Of a DNA stretch of 47,731 bases, positions 33,863 through 42,893 are shown one piece after another (the first letter of the stretch is position 1; the number at the start of each line of letters is the position of its first letter). The translations under genes and the position numbers were made by a program. The notes below the pieces were generated by a model. It saw only the letters and a program-made list of their open reading frames with translations, did no database searches and was not told the DNA's origin. This DNA is from Bradyrhizobium sp. AS23.2 (GTDB lineage: Bacteria; Pseudomonadota; Alphaproteobacteria; Rhizobiales; Xanthobacteraceae): NCBI RefSeq assembly GCF_001908185.1, contig NZ_LGHM01000085.1:1-47731 (forward strand), written 5' to 3'.

Positions 33863-34549
33863 ATGAGTGAAAGCGCGACACAGCGGCCGTCCGGGCGCGG
33901 ACGCTTCATCACCTTTGAAGGCGGCGAGGGGACGGGCAAGTCGACCCAGATCAAGAAGCTCGCCGACCGACTCAATGCGGCCAGGCTCCGTACTCTCGTC
34001 ACGCGCGAGCCGGGCGGCTCGCCGGGCGCCGAGATCATGCGGCATCTGGTGCTGTCCGGGATGGGCAAGCTGCTCGGCCCCGAAGCCGAGACGCTGCTGT
34101 TTGCCGCCGCCCGCGATGACCATGTCCGCACCGTGATCGAGCCCGCGCTTACCCAGGGCACCTGGGTCCTGTGCGACCGTTTCGCCGACTCGACACGGGC
34201 CTATCAGGGCAGCCTCGGCAGGGTTTCGGCCGGGCTCATCAACGCGATGCAGCGGGTCACGATCGGCGATCTCAAGCCGGACCTCACCGTCATTCTCGAC
34301 CTGCCGGTTGAGATCGGCCTGCAGCGCGCCGCGGCGCGCCGTGGCAGCGGCACGCCTGACAGGTTCGAGAGCGAGAAGCTCAGCTTCCATCAGGCCCTGC
34401 GCGAAGCCTATCGCAAGATCGCCGCGGAAGATCCCGCGCGCTGCGTGCTGATCGACGCCGATTCGGACCCCGACACGGTCGCCGGGCGGGTCTGGACTGC
34501 GCTGCGCGAGCGCCTCCTTCCGACGCCTGCCTCGGTGGTTTCAGCATGA
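33863..34549 (+). CDS. tmk: Thymidylate kinase
   Basis: The protein has 228 residues. It phosphorylates dTMP to dTDP in the cytoplasm. The P-loop is GEGTGKS (21-27), the DR(F/Y) motif is CDRFADST (Asp105-Arg106-Phe107), the base-binding TREPGGSPGAE segment is near 47-57, and a LID-like region with RRGSGTPDRFE follows. This REPGG/LID arrangement fits bacterial type II enzymes. It starts two bases after the carboxypeptidase stop and overlaps holB by four bases (ATGA at 34546-34549), so it is coupled to DNA polymerase III clamp-loader synthesis, as in many alphaproteobacteria. Confidence 0.96.
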   Translation: MSESATQRPSGRGRFITFEGGEGTGKSTQIKKLADRLNAARLRTLVTREPGGSPGAEIMRHLVLSGMGKLLGPEAETLLFAAARDDHVRTVIEPALTQGTWVLCDRFADSTRAYQGSLGRVSAGLINAMQRVTIGDLKPDLTVILDLPVEIGLQRAAARRGSGTPDRFESEKLSFHQALREAYRKIAAEDPARCVLIDADSDPDTVAGRVWTALRERLLPTPASVVSA

Positions 34550-35592
34550 GCCCGCGTCAGGCCGAGCGCGAAACCGCCATTTCGCATCCGCGCGAGACAA
34601 GCCTTCTGTTCGGCCACCGCGAGGCCGAGACGGCGCTGCTGACGGCCTATCGCAGCGGACGCATTCCGCATGCCTGGCTGATCGGCGGGCCGCAGGGGAT
34701 CGGCAAGGCGACGCTGGCCTATCGCATGGCGCGCTTCGTGCTCGCCCACGGCCAGCCGCTGGCGCCATCCGTGCAACGCGCCGAAAGCCTCGCGATCGAT
34801 CCGGACGACTCCGTGGCGCGGCAGGTTGCGGCGAGCTCGCACGGCGGCTTGTTGACACTCGAGCGCACGGCCAATGACCGCGGCGTGATGCGCACCGTCA
34901 TCACCGTGGACGAGACGCGTGAGACGATCGGCTTCTTCGGCTCGACGGCGACGGCGGAAGGCTGGCGCGTCTGCATCGTCGACACCGTCGACGAACTCAA
35001 TCCGAATGCGGCCAACGCGCTGCTGAAAATTCTCGAAGAGCCGCCGCAGCAATCGCTGTTCCTGCTGGTGAGCCACGCACCGGCACGCGTGCTCGCCACG
35101 ATCCAGTCGCGCTGCCGCAAGCTGCGCCTGCGTCCGCTCGCAACCGACGATGTAATTGGCGCCGCGGCGAGCGCCGCCGATCTCGATCCGAACGATCCGG
35201 CGCTGCGCGAGGTGGCCGAGGCCTCGGAGGGCAGTGTCGCGCGGGCGCTGACGCTGCTCGGCGGTGACGCGCTGAAACTCCAGCAGCGCACGGCCGCGCT
35301 CCTGGCACGTTTGCCGCAGGTCGATCCGCGCGAATTGCACACGCTCGGCGATTCGCTCGGCACCAGCGACCGCGTCGCGCTTGCAGCCTTCATCGACGGC
35401 ATCGACCGCTGGATTGCGGAGCGCCTGCATTCCGACGAAGCCAATGCCAACCAGAACCTGCCGCGCCTTGCGCGCCTTGCGGAGGTATGGGAAAAGATCG
35501 TCCGCGCCGCGCGCGACACCGAAACCTACAATCTGGAGCGAAAGCCCTTGGTTTTCTCGGTGTTCGGCTGGCTGGCGGACGCAACGCGCTAG
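34546..35592 (+). CDS. holB: DNA polymerase III subunit delta'
   Basis: The protein has 348 residues and is a clamp-loader subunit of the AAA+ fold. It has HAWLIGGPQGIGKAT (Walker A-like, about 42-56), a Walker B-like VCIVDTVDELNPNAANALLK, ILEEPPQ and the sensor-type arginine region IQSRCRKLRLRPL. The C-terminal collar domain is helical. The zinc-binding cysteine cluster found in E. coli delta' is absent between the P-loop and Walker B, as in many rhizobial proteins. It starts inside the tmk stop (ATGA). The metG start lies 44 bases downstream, so it belongs to the same operon. Confidence 0.93.
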   Translation: MSPRQAERETAISHPRETSLLFGHREAETALLTAYRSGRIPHAWLIGGPQGIGKATLAYRMARFVLAHGQPLAPSVQRAESLAIDPDDSVARQVAASSHGGLLTLERTANDRGVMRTVITVDETRETIGFFGSTATAEGWRVCIVDTVDELNPNAANALLKILEEPPQQSLFLLVSHAPARVLATIQSRCRKLRLRPLATDDVIGAAASAADLDPNDPALREVAEASEGSVARALTLLGGDALKLQQRTAALLARLPQVDPRELHTLGDSLGTSDRVALAAFIDGIDRWIAERLHSDEANANQNLPRLARLAEVWEKIVRAARDTETYNLERKPLVFSVFGWLADATR

Positions 35593-35636
35593 GCGCAGGT
35601 TCGTTTCCAAATTTCGAGAAGCCGGTAAAGGAATTC

Positions 35637-37616
35637 GTGGTGGCAACGCGAGCTAAGAAGACCGTTAAGGGCAAGAGCAGCAAGAACAAGGTTGCGAAAA
35701 AAGCCACCAAGAAGGCGACGAAGGCGCGCGCGCGCAAGGTTGCCAAGAAGGTCGAGAAGCGCAAGAAGGCTGCCGCCAAGACGCGCGTGAAGAAGAGCGC
35801 AGCGAAGACGGCAAAGAAGGCCGGCAAGAAGACCGCGAAGAAGCAGGCCGTTGCCAAGACAGTCTCGAAGAAAAAAGCCACCGCGAAGCCAGCCAAGACT
35901 TCGGCGAGCAAGGCTCCAGCGAAGAAGGTGGCCAAGAAGGCGAGGGTGACTGCTCCTCCCGTCGCCGTCGTACCGGCCGCTGCCGCCGCTCCGAAGGCTC
36001 CCAAGCCGAAGGCGCCGCGCGCCCCGAAGGCTGTCGCTCCGCCGCAGGCTGCAGCGGCCGTTGCAGCACCCGCACGCGACAACGTTTTCTACATCACGAC
36101 CGCGATCGCCTATCCCAATGGCAGCCCGCATATCGGCCACGCCTATGAGGCGATCGCGACCGACGTGCTGGCGCGCTTTGCGCGGCTCGACGGCAAGGAC
36201 GTGTTCTTCCTGACCGGCACCGACGAGCACGGTCTGAAGATGATCCAGACCGCGCAGAACGAGGGCCTTACCCCGTCCGCGCTCGCGACCCGTAACGCCG
36301 GCCGCTTCAAGGAGATGGATGAGCGTCTGAATGTCTCGTTCGACCGCTTCATCCGCACCACTGAAGAACAGCACCATCGTTCCAGCCAGGAGATCTGGCG
36401 GCGCATGGAAGCGAACGGCGATATCTATGCCGACACCTATTCCGGCTGGTACTCCGTTCGCGACGAAGCCTATTACGCCGAGGACGAGACGCGCCTGAAC
36501 GATGACGGCGTGCGCCTTGGTCCGCAGGGCACGCCGGTCGAATGGGTCGAGGAGAAGAGCTATTTCTTCCGCCTGTCGGCTTATCAGGACAAGTTGCTCA
36601 AGCTCTACACGGACAATCCCGATTTCATCGGTCCGGACTCCCGCAAGAACGAGGTGGTGAGCTTCGTCAAGAGCGGCCTGCGCGATCTCTCGATCTCGCG
36701 CACCACCTTCGACTGGGGCGTCAAGGTCCCCGGCGACGAAGAGCACGTGATGTATGTGTGGGTCGATGCGCTCACCAACTACATCACCGGCGTCGGCTTC
36801 CCCGATGAAAGCGACGAGAAGTGGCGCTACTGGCCGGCTGATGTGCACATCATCGGCAAGGACATCATCCGCTTCCACGCGGTCTATTGGCCCGCGTTCC
36901 TGATGTCGGCTGGAATCCCTGTGCAGAAGCGGGTCTATGCCCACGGCTTCCTGTTCAACAGGGGCGAGAAGATGTCGAAGTCGGTCGGCAACGTCGTCGA
37001 CCCCTTCAATCTCGCCGATCAGTACGGCGTCGACCAGATGCGCTATTTCTTCCTGCGCGAGGTGCCGTTCGGACAGGACGGCAACTACAATCATGAAGCC
37101 ATCGTCGCGCGCATCAATGCCGATCTCGCCAATGATCTCGGCAACCTCGCGCAGCGCTCGCTGTCGATGATCGCAAAACAGCTCGGCGGCGTGCTGCCGG
37201 AGCCAGGCGAGTTCAGCGACAACGACAAGGCGATCTTGGCGATGGCCGACGGTATGGTCGCGGCCAGCCGCGAAGCGATGGCGACGCAGCAGATCCATCA
37301 CTGGCTCAATGCCGTGTGGGCTGTGGTCGCGGAAGCCAACCGCTATTTCGCGGGCGAGGCGCCGTGGGCGCTCGCCAAGACCGACCCTGCACGGCAGAGG
37401 ACGGTGCTCTATGTCACCGCTGAAGTCGTGCGCCAGATCGCGATCCTGGCCCAGCCGGCGATGCCGACCGCCTCGGGATTGCTGCTCGACAGCCTCGGCG
37501 TTCCCGATGATGAACGCGACTTCGCCATGCTCGGCGGAGCCAGGCGGATCGCGCCCGGCTCGACGCTGCCGGCGCCGACGCCGGCGTTCCCGCGCTACAT
37601 CGAGCCGGCGGCCTGA
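35637..37616 (+). CDS. metG: Methionyl-tRNA synthetase with H1-like basic N-terminal tail
   Basis: The protein has 659 residues from GTG 35637 (GTG 35640 equally possible; AAAGGA just upstream). The catalytic part begins at about residue 148 (DNVFYITTAIAYPNGSPHIG). HIGH-type motif: PHIGH. KMSKS motif: EKMSKSVGN. The anticodon-binding helical domain follows and there is no C-terminal dimerisation (Tyr-tRNA-binding-like) domain. It charges tRNA-Met. The first 147 residues are an uninterrupted Lys/Ala-rich tail (AKKATKKATKARARKVAKK and similar) ending in a Pro/Ala-rich hinge, much like histone H1 or H1-like bacterial tails. No start codon with a good ribosome-binding site lies close before the catalytic domain, so the tail appears translated. 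It may add nonspecific tRNA or nucleic-acid binding; this is an inference. GTG codons inside the tail remain alternative starts. Confidence 0.92.
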   Translation: MVATRAKKTVKGKSSKNKVAKKATKKATKARARKVAKKVEKRKKAAAKTRVKKSAAKTAKKAGKKTAKKQAVAKTVSKKKATAKPAKTSASKAPAKKVAKKARVTAPPVAVVPAAAAAPKAPKPKAPRAPKAVAPPQAAAAVAAPARDNVFYITTAIAYPNGSPHIGHAYEAIATDVLARFARLDGKDVFFLTGTDEHGLKMIQTAQNEGLTPSALATRNAGRFKEMDERLNVSFDRFIRTTEEQHHRSSQEIWRRMEANGDIYADTYSGWYSVRDEAYYAEDETRLNDDGVRLGPQGTPVEWVEEKSYFFRLSAYQDKLLKLYTDNPDFIGPDSRKNEVVSFVKSGLRDLSISRTTFDWGVKVPGDEEHVMYVWVDALTNYITGVGFPDESDEKWRYWPADVHIIGKDIIRFHAVYWPAFLMSAGIPVQKRVYAHGFLFNRGEKMSKSVGNVVDPFNLADQYGVDQMRYFFLREVPFGQDGNYNHEAIVARINADLANDLGNLAQRSLSMIAKQLGGVLPEPGEFSDNDKAILAMADGMVAASREAMATQQIHHWLNAVWAVVAEANRYFAGEAPWALAKTDPARQRTVLYVTAEVVRQIAILAQPAMPTASGLLLDSLGVPDDERDFAMLGGARRIAPGSTLPAPTPAFPRYIEPAA

Positions 37617-37628
37617 GGCGTTCGCACG

Positions 37629-38405
37629 ATGCTGGTCGACAGTCACTGCCACCTGGATTTTCCTGACTTTGCAGAAGATCTCGACGGGATCGTCTCGCGT
37701 GCACGTGCGGCCGGCATCGGCCGCATGGTCACGATCTCGACGCGGGTGCGGCGTCTGAAAGACCTGCTCGCGATTGCCGAGCGCTACGACGACGTCTATT
37801 GCTCGGTAGGCACTCATCCGCACAACGCGGATGAGGAGGACGGCATTTCGCCGGACGAGCTGATAGCACTGACGGAGCATCCGAAGGTCGTCGCACTCGG
37901 CGAGACCGGGCTCGATTATTTCTATGACAACGGCTCGCCGGAAGCGCAGGCGAGGGGCTTTCGCGCCCACATCGCGGCCGCGCGGGCGACCGGATTGCCG
38001 TTGGTGATCCACACCCGTGAGGCGGATGAGGATTGCGCCCGCATCCTGGAAGAGGAGGCGGCAAAGGGATCGTTTCGCGCCGTGCTGCATTGTTACACCG
38101 GCGGGCGCGAGCTGGCGCTGAAGGCGGTATCGCTTGGGCTCTATATCGGCTTCACGGGCATCCTGACCTTCAAGAAGTCGGATGCCTTGCGTGCGCTGGC
38201 GGCCGAATTGCCGTCTGACCGTATTCTGGTTGAAACAGACTCACCCTATCTTGCGCCGGGCAAGTTCCGGGGCAAACGCAACGAGCCGGCCTATGTGGTC
38301 GAGGTCGCAAAAGTGCTCGCCGAAACGCGCGGCGCGTCGCTCGATGATATCTCCCGCCAGACCACCGAAAATTTCTTCCGCCTGTTCTCCAAGGTGAAAG
38401 CTTAG
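37629..38405 (+). CDS. TatD-family metal-dependent hydrolase
   Basis: The protein has 258 residues. TIM-barrel amidohydrolase metal ligands: HxH in VDSHCHLDF (residues 5-7), Glu in LGETGLDYFYD, His in VIHTREADED, the His in VLHCYTGG and Asp in VETDSPYLAP. TatD/YcfH proteins are 3'-5' DNA exonucleases in repair or turnover, despite the historical Tat name. Length and motifs are complete. It begins 12 bases after metG and ends 13 bases before the metallo-beta-lactamase gene, a gene order (holB-metG-tatD-MBL) well kept in rhizobia. Confidence 0.93.
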   Translation: MLVDSHCHLDFPDFAEDLDGIVSRARAAGIGRMVTISTRVRRLKDLLAIAERYDDVYCSVGTHPHNADEEDGISPDELIALTEHPKVVALGETGLDYFYDNGSPEAQARGFRAHIAAARATGLPLVIHTREADEDCARILEEEAAKGSFRAVLHCYTGGRELALKAVSLGLYIGFTGILTFKKSDALRALAAELPSDRILVETDSPYLAPGKFRGKRNEPAYVVEVAKVLAETRGASLDDISRQTTENFFRLFSKVKA

Positions 38406-38418
38406 GACTGAGAGCTGC

Positions 38419-39216
38419 ATGACGCTGACGCTGACGATCCTGGGCTGCGGCTCCTCCGCCGGCGTGCCGCGCCCGGCACTCGGCTGGGGCGCCTGCGATC
38501 CCAGCAATCCAAAGAACCGTCGCCGCCGTTGCTCGCTCTTGGTCGAGCACACCGCCGAGCACGGCACGACGCGCATAGTCATCGACACCTCGCCCGATCT
38601 GCGCGAACAACTCATCGACGCCAATGTCGATCACATTGACGCGGTGTTTCTCACCCACGAGCATGCCGACCAGACACACGGCATGGACGATCTGCGCTCG
38701 GTCGTGCTGCACATGCGCCGACGGATTCCGACCTATTTCAACCAGTCGACCGCCAAAGACATCATGGCGCGGTTCTCCTATTGCTTCATTTCGCCCGAGG
38801 GCAGCGACTATCCGCCGATCCTGACCCGGCATGGAATCGAGGCGGGCGAGAGCCAGACGATTTTGGGGAAGGGGGGCGCGGTGACGCTGCGGGCCTTCCT
38901 GGTGCAGCACGGCCAGATCCCCGCGCTCGGCTATCGCATCGGCAATGCCGCCTACACACCCGACCTCAACGACATCCCGCGCGAGAGCTGGGGTGCATTG
39001 GAAAATCTCGATCTCTGGATCGTCGATGGATTGCGCTACGCCAGCCACTCCAGCCATTTCAGCATCAACGACGCGCTGTCCTGGATCGAGCGCTTCAAGC
39101 CGAAGCGTGCCGTCATCACCAACATGACGGCCGATGTCGATTACGAGGTGATCCGGCAATCGCTGCCATCTGGCGTGATCCCGGCCTATGACGGGCTGCG
39201 GCTGGAGACGCACTGA
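38419..39216 (+). CDS. MBL-fold metallo-hydrolase (PhnP-like phosphodiesterase)
   Basis: The protein has 265 residues. It starts LTILGCGSSAGVPRPALGWG, the usual opening of PhnP/RNase Z-like MBL proteins. The metal-binding motif HEHADQTHG (H-x-H-x-D-x-x-H) follows FLTH, with further ligands near GYRIG..AYTPDLNDI and the terminal H in ASHSSHFSIND. It probably hydrolyses cyclic phosphates or similar phosphodiesters in the cytoplasm, but the substrate is unknown. It is the last gene of the dac-tmk-holB-metG-tatD cluster and converges on the acyl-CoA synthetase gene. Confidence 0.9.
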   Translation: MTLTLTILGCGSSAGVPRPALGWGACDPSNPKNRRRRCSLLVEHTAEHGTTRIVIDTSPDLREQLIDANVDHIDAVFLTHEHADQTHGMDDLRSVVLHMRRRIPTYFNQSTAKDIMARFSYCFISPEGSDYPPILTRHGIEAGESQTILGKGGAVTLRAFLVQHGQIPALGYRIGNAAYTPDLNDIPRESWGALENLDLWIVDGLRYASHSSHFSINDALSWIERFKPKRAVITNMTADVDYEVIRQSLPSGVIPAYDGLRLETH

Positions 39217-39311
39217 GTACGCCTGCCAAGCGCAGCGCAGTACGGCCTTGCCGGTATAGGAGCGCGCACCAGGCTCGACAATTCGCTAGTGTGTCTGAGG
39301 CCGGAACGGGC

Positions 39312-40961
39312 TCAGGCCGAGATCGCCTTCGAGGATCCCACCTCGTTGCGCAGCAGGAATTTCTGGATCTTGCCGGTCGAGGTCTTCGGGATCGGTCCGA
39401 ACACGACGGCCTTCGGCGTCTTGAAGCCGCTCATATGCGACCGGCAGAACGCGATGATGTCGGCCTCGGTTGCACTCGCGCCGTCCTTCAGTTCGACGAA
39501 GGCGCAGGGCACCTCGCCCCATTTCGGATCGGGCTTTGCGACCACGGCCGCGAACAGCACGGCCGGGTGCTTGTAGAGGATGTCCTCGACCTCGACGGAG
39601 GAGATGTTCTCGCCGCCGGAGATGATGATGTCCTTGGAGCGGTCCTTGATGATGACGTAGCCATGCGCGTCGAGCACGCCGAGATCGCCGGTGTGAAACC
39701 AGCCGCCTTCGAAGGCTTCCTTCGTGGCCTTCTCGTTCTTGAGATAGCCCTTCATCACGATGTTGCCGCGGAACATGACCTCGCCGATGGTCTCGCCGTC
39801 GCGCGGCACTTCCTGCATGGTCTGCGGATTGATCACGGTGACGCCTTCCTCGAGCGGGTAGGGCACGCCCTGCCGGCGCTTCATGCGCGCGCGATCGGCG
39901 GCGGGAAGCTCGTCCCAGCCGGGCTGCTCGGCGCAGACGGAGGCAGGGCCGTAGACCTCGGTCAAACCGTAGACATGCGTCAGCTTGATGCCGATGCTTT
40001 CAGCGCCTTCCAGCACCGCGACCGGTGGCGCAGCACCTGCGATCAACCCGACGACGCGGTGCGCCGCATTGCCTTTCGGCGCATCGGGCGCGTTGATCAG
40101 CACGTTGTAGACGATCGGCGCGCCGCACATGTGGGTGACGCCGTGCGTCTTGATCAGCTCGAAGATTTTCGTCGGCTCGACCTTGCGCAGGCAGACATTG
40201 ATGCCGGCGGCGGCCGCAATGGTCCAGGGAAAGCACCAGCCGTTGCAGTGAAACATCGGCAGGGTCCAGAGATAAACCGGATGCTGGCCGAGATTGCCGG
40301 CGAGGATGTTGCTGACCGCGTTGAGATAGGCGCCGCGGTGATGCGTGACGACGCCCTTGGGATTGCCTGTCGTGCCCGAGGTGTAGCTCAGCGCAATCGC
40401 GTCCCATTCGTCTTTCGGCGGGATCGCCACGAAATTCGGGTCACCCTGCGCAACGGCCGCCTCGTACTCGATCTCGCCGATGCGCTTGCCGCCCTTGAAG
40501 GAGGCGTCATCGACGTCGACCACGAACGGCTTCGGCCCATTCATTTGTGCGAGCGCGTCGCTGATGACGGCCGAAAATTCCGGATCGACCAGGAGGATCT
40601 TGGCCCCGCCATGCTCGAGCTGGAACGCAATCGACGGCGCGTCAAGGCGTATGTTGAGCGCGTTGAGCACGGCACCCGTCATCGGCACTGCGAAATGCGC
40701 TTCGTTCATCGCCGGAATGTTCGGCAGCATCGCCGCGACGGTGTCGCCGGTGCCGATGCCCTTGCCGGCAAGCCAGGACGCAAAGCGCCTGCAGCGCTCA
40801 TGCGTCTGACGCCAGGTGAAACGGCGCCCCTCATAGACCGCACTGACGTGATCGGGATAGACCGCAGCGCTGCGCGCCAGGAAGCTCAGCGGGCTCAGCG
40901 GCACGTAGTTGGCGGGCGTCTTGTCGAGACCGATATTGTACTGGTTCTGCAGCTCACTCAT
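39312..40961 (-). CDS. Acyl-CoA synthetase (AMP-forming, DmdB/medium-long-chain type)
   Basis: The protein has 549 residues from ATG 40961, which has AAGGAGG seven bases upstream; a GTG two codons earlier is less likely. ANL-superfamily motifs: P-loop-like ALSYTSGTTGNPKGVV, the A5 motif HVYGLTEVYGPA, A7 HTGDLGV, A8 hinge KDRSKDIIISGGENISSVEVE and the C-terminal catalytic Lys in PKTSTGKIQK. It joins a carboxylic acid to CoA through an acyl-AMP. The WTLPMFHCNGWCFPW segment is usual in the clade that includes 3-methylmercaptopropionyl-CoA ligase and fatty-acid ligases, but the substrate cannot be read from sequence. It lies 24 bases after a fused TRAP permease gene, so its substrate is probably the imported acid. 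Confidence 0.9.
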   Translation of the reverse strand: MSELQNQYNIGLDKTPANYVPLSPLSFLARSAAVYPDHVSAVYEGRRFTWRQTHERCRRFASWLAGKGIGTGDTVAAMLPNIPAMNEAHFAVPMTGAVLNALNIRLDAPSIAFQLEHGGAKILLVDPEFSAVISDALAQMNGPKPFVVDVDDASFKGGKRIGEIEYEAAVAQGDPNFVAIPPKDEWDAIALSYTSGTTGNPKGVVTHHRGAYLNAVSNILAGNLGQHPVYLWTLPMFHCNGWCFPWTIAAAAGINVCLRKVEPTKIFELIKTHGVTHMCGAPIVYNVLINAPDAPKGNAAHRVVGLIAGAAPPVAVLEGAESIGIKLTHVYGLTEVYGPASVCAEQPGWDELPAADRARMKRRQGVPYPLEEGVTVINPQTMQEVPRDGETIGEVMFRGNIVMKGYLKNEKATKEAFEGGWFHTGDLGVLDAHGYVIIKDRSKDIIISGGENISSVEVEDILYKHPAVLFAAVVAKPDPKWGEVPCAFVELKDGASATEADIIAFCRSHMSGFKTPKAVVFGPIPKTSTGKIQKFLLRNEVGSSKAISA

Positions 40962-40985
40962 GGACACCCTCCTTCACGCGCAGGC

Positions 40986-42869
40986 TTACAGGAATCCGAT
41001 CGAAATCCACGGGAAGCCCGCGACGATGATTAATCCCACAAGCAGCGCCAGCAGATAGCCCCAGATCGGTCTGATGCCTTCGGCCGGATCGACGCGTCCG
41101 ATGGCGCAGGCGGCATAATAGCCGACGCCGAACGGCGGGGCGAATAGCCCGATACCCATCGCCAGAATGATGATCATGGCGTAGTGCACCTCGTGCACCC
41201 CGACAAGGCGCGCGATCGGAAACAGCAGCGGCCCGAACAGCACGATTGCCGGAATGCCCTCCAGCACGCTGCCGAGGATCACGAAGGCCAGGATCGAGAC
41301 GGCGATGAAGGTCGCCGAGCCGCCGGGCAGGCCGGTCATGGAGGCCGCGAGCGCACGAGAGAAGCCGGATTGGGTCAGGCCCCACGCCATGCCGGTCGCC
41401 GTGCCGATGATGAGCAGGATGGCGCCGGACAGGCAGGCGGTTTCGATCAGCATCGGCAGCAGCCGCCGCCAGTCGAACTGCCGGTAGATCAGGAGCCCGA
41501 TCAGGAGCGCATAGACGATGCCGATGGTCGACACTTCCGTCGCCGTGGCGATGCCTTCGACGACGGCGTAGCGAATCACGAACGGCAGGGCCAGGGCAGG
41601 GACTGCGACCAGGAATGTCCGCGCAATCTCGCGCGAGGTCGCGCGCTGGACGTGGCTGAGGTCCTCGCCGCGGTAGCGCCACCACACCAGCCCCGACAGA
41701 GTCAGCGCCAGCACGAAGCCGGGCAGCAGACCGCCGGTGAACAATGCCGAAATCGAAACGCCGGTCACCGAGCCGATGGTGATCAGCACGAGGCTTGGCG
41801 GTATGGTCTCGGTCTGGGCGCCGGTGGCCGCCAGGAGCGCAACGAGATCGCCGGGACGGGCGCCGCGCTGCTTCATCTCCGGAAACAGCACCGGCGCGAC
41901 CGCCGCCATGTCGGCCGCCTTGGCGCCGGAAATACCGGAGACCAGGTACATGGCGCCGACCAGCACGTAATGCAGGCCGCCCCGGACATGGCCGAGCAGG
42001 CTCGCCAGGAACGCCACCATGGCCTTCGCCATGCCGGTCATCTCGATCAGCAGCCCGAGGAACACGAACAGCGGCACCGAGAGCAGGATCAGATGGCTCA
42101 TGCCCTCGTCCATGCGCCCGACCAGCACCATCAGCGGCGTCCGGGTGGTCAGCGCGAGATAGCCGAAGATCGCAAGTCCAAACGCGAACGCGATCGGCAC
42201 GCCCGCGAACACGCAGAAGCCGACCACGCCGACGAAGAAGATGATCAGGTTGATGTTGCCGAGCGGCTTGAGCAGCGGCTGCGCGAACCAGAACAGGGCG
42301 ATCAGGACGACGACGGTCGCCGCAGCCGCCAGCAAGGTCTTGAGGTCCCCGACGCGGAGCAGCCGCAGCAGCGCGAACAGCACCATCAGACAGATGCCCA
42401 CAGGCAGCGCCGCGGCGCGCCAGGTGTTGGAGATCTGCAGCGCCGGCGTGGTGATGAAGCTTTCCTCGTAGGCGTATTCATAGGCCGGGCGCACGATCAG
42501 CAACAGGAAGGCCAGCGCGGCACAGGTCGCGACCACGTCGAGATAGGCCCAGAGTCGCGGGCCGGCACTGGCGACCAGCGCCGTCATCCGCATGTGCTCG
42601 TTGCGGCGAAACGCGACCGCCGAGCCCAGCATCGCCAGCCACAGGAACAGCATCGAGGCCAGCTCGTCCGACCACACCAGCGGGGCATGCAGCACATAGC
42701 GCGACACCACGCCGGCAAACAGGATCACGACCTCGGCGACGACCAGGATCGCCGCCGGGATCTCGACTAGCCATTTGAGAGCAAGCTCGATGGAACCAAG
42801 CACAGGCCGGCGGCGAGGGGGCTCGGCCACCTCGCCGGCCACGGCTGGCGTCATGTCGACATGAGCCAT
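40986..42869 (-). CDS. dctQM: TRAP transporter permease, fused small and large subunits (DctQM)
   Basis: The protein has 627 residues. The first roughly 190 form the four-helix DctQ subunit (SRYVLHAPLVWSDELASMLF, and RRNEHMRM before helix 3). A short linker with extra helices leads into the DctM large subunit (LIIFFVGVVGFCVFAGVPIA, MDEGMSHLILLSVPLFVFLG, SGISGAKAADMAAVAPVLFP, GAQTETIPPSLVLITIG), about 12 helices of elevator-type transporter. Such fusions occur naturally. It imports an organic acid delivered by the binding protein, driven by a sodium or proton gradient. It starts 24 bases after dctP and ends 24 bases before the acyl-CoA synthetase, giving a tight three-gene operon. Confidence 0.93.
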   Translation of the reverse strand: MAHVDMTPAVAGEVAEPPRRRPVLGSIELALKWLVEIPAAILVVAEVVILFAGVVSRYVLHAPLVWSDELASMLFLWLAMLGSAVAFRRNEHMRMTALVASAGPRLWAYLDVVATCAALAFLLLIVRPAYEYAYEESFITTPALQISNTWRAAALPVGICLMVLFALLRLLRVGDLKTLLAAAATVVVLIALFWFAQPLLKPLGNINLIIFFVGVVGFCVFAGVPIAFAFGLAIFGYLALTTRTPLMVLVGRMDEGMSHLILLSVPLFVFLGLLIEMTGMAKAMVAFLASLLGHVRGGLHYVLVGAMYLVSGISGAKAADMAAVAPVLFPEMKQRGARPGDLVALLAATGAQTETIPPSLVLITIGSVTGVSISALFTGGLLPGFVLALTLSGLVWWRYRGEDLSHVQRATSREIARTFLVAVPALALPFVIRYAVVEGIATATEVSTIGIVYALLIGLLIYRQFDWRRLLPMLIETACLSGAILLIIGTATGMAWGLTQSGFSRALAASMTGLPGGSATFIAVSILAFVILGSVLEGIPAIVLFGPLLFPIARLVGVHEVHYAMIIILAMGIGLFAPPFGVGYYAACAIGRVDPAEGIRPIWGYLLALLVGLIIVAGFPWISIGFL

Positions 42870-42893
42870 GGCAAGGCCCCTATTGCTTACGCG

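Noticed and set aside
35589..38090. 833-codon minus-strand frame across metG and tatD
   Set aside because: Antisense to two intact core genes; its composition is that of a mirror frame.
39291..41033. 580-codon plus-strand frame
   Set aside because: Antisense to the acyl-CoA synthetase, whose motifs are complete.
41184..42770. 528-codon plus-strand frame rich in Arg/Gln/His
   Set aside because: Antisense to the TRAP permease; low complexity results from reversed hydrophobic codons.
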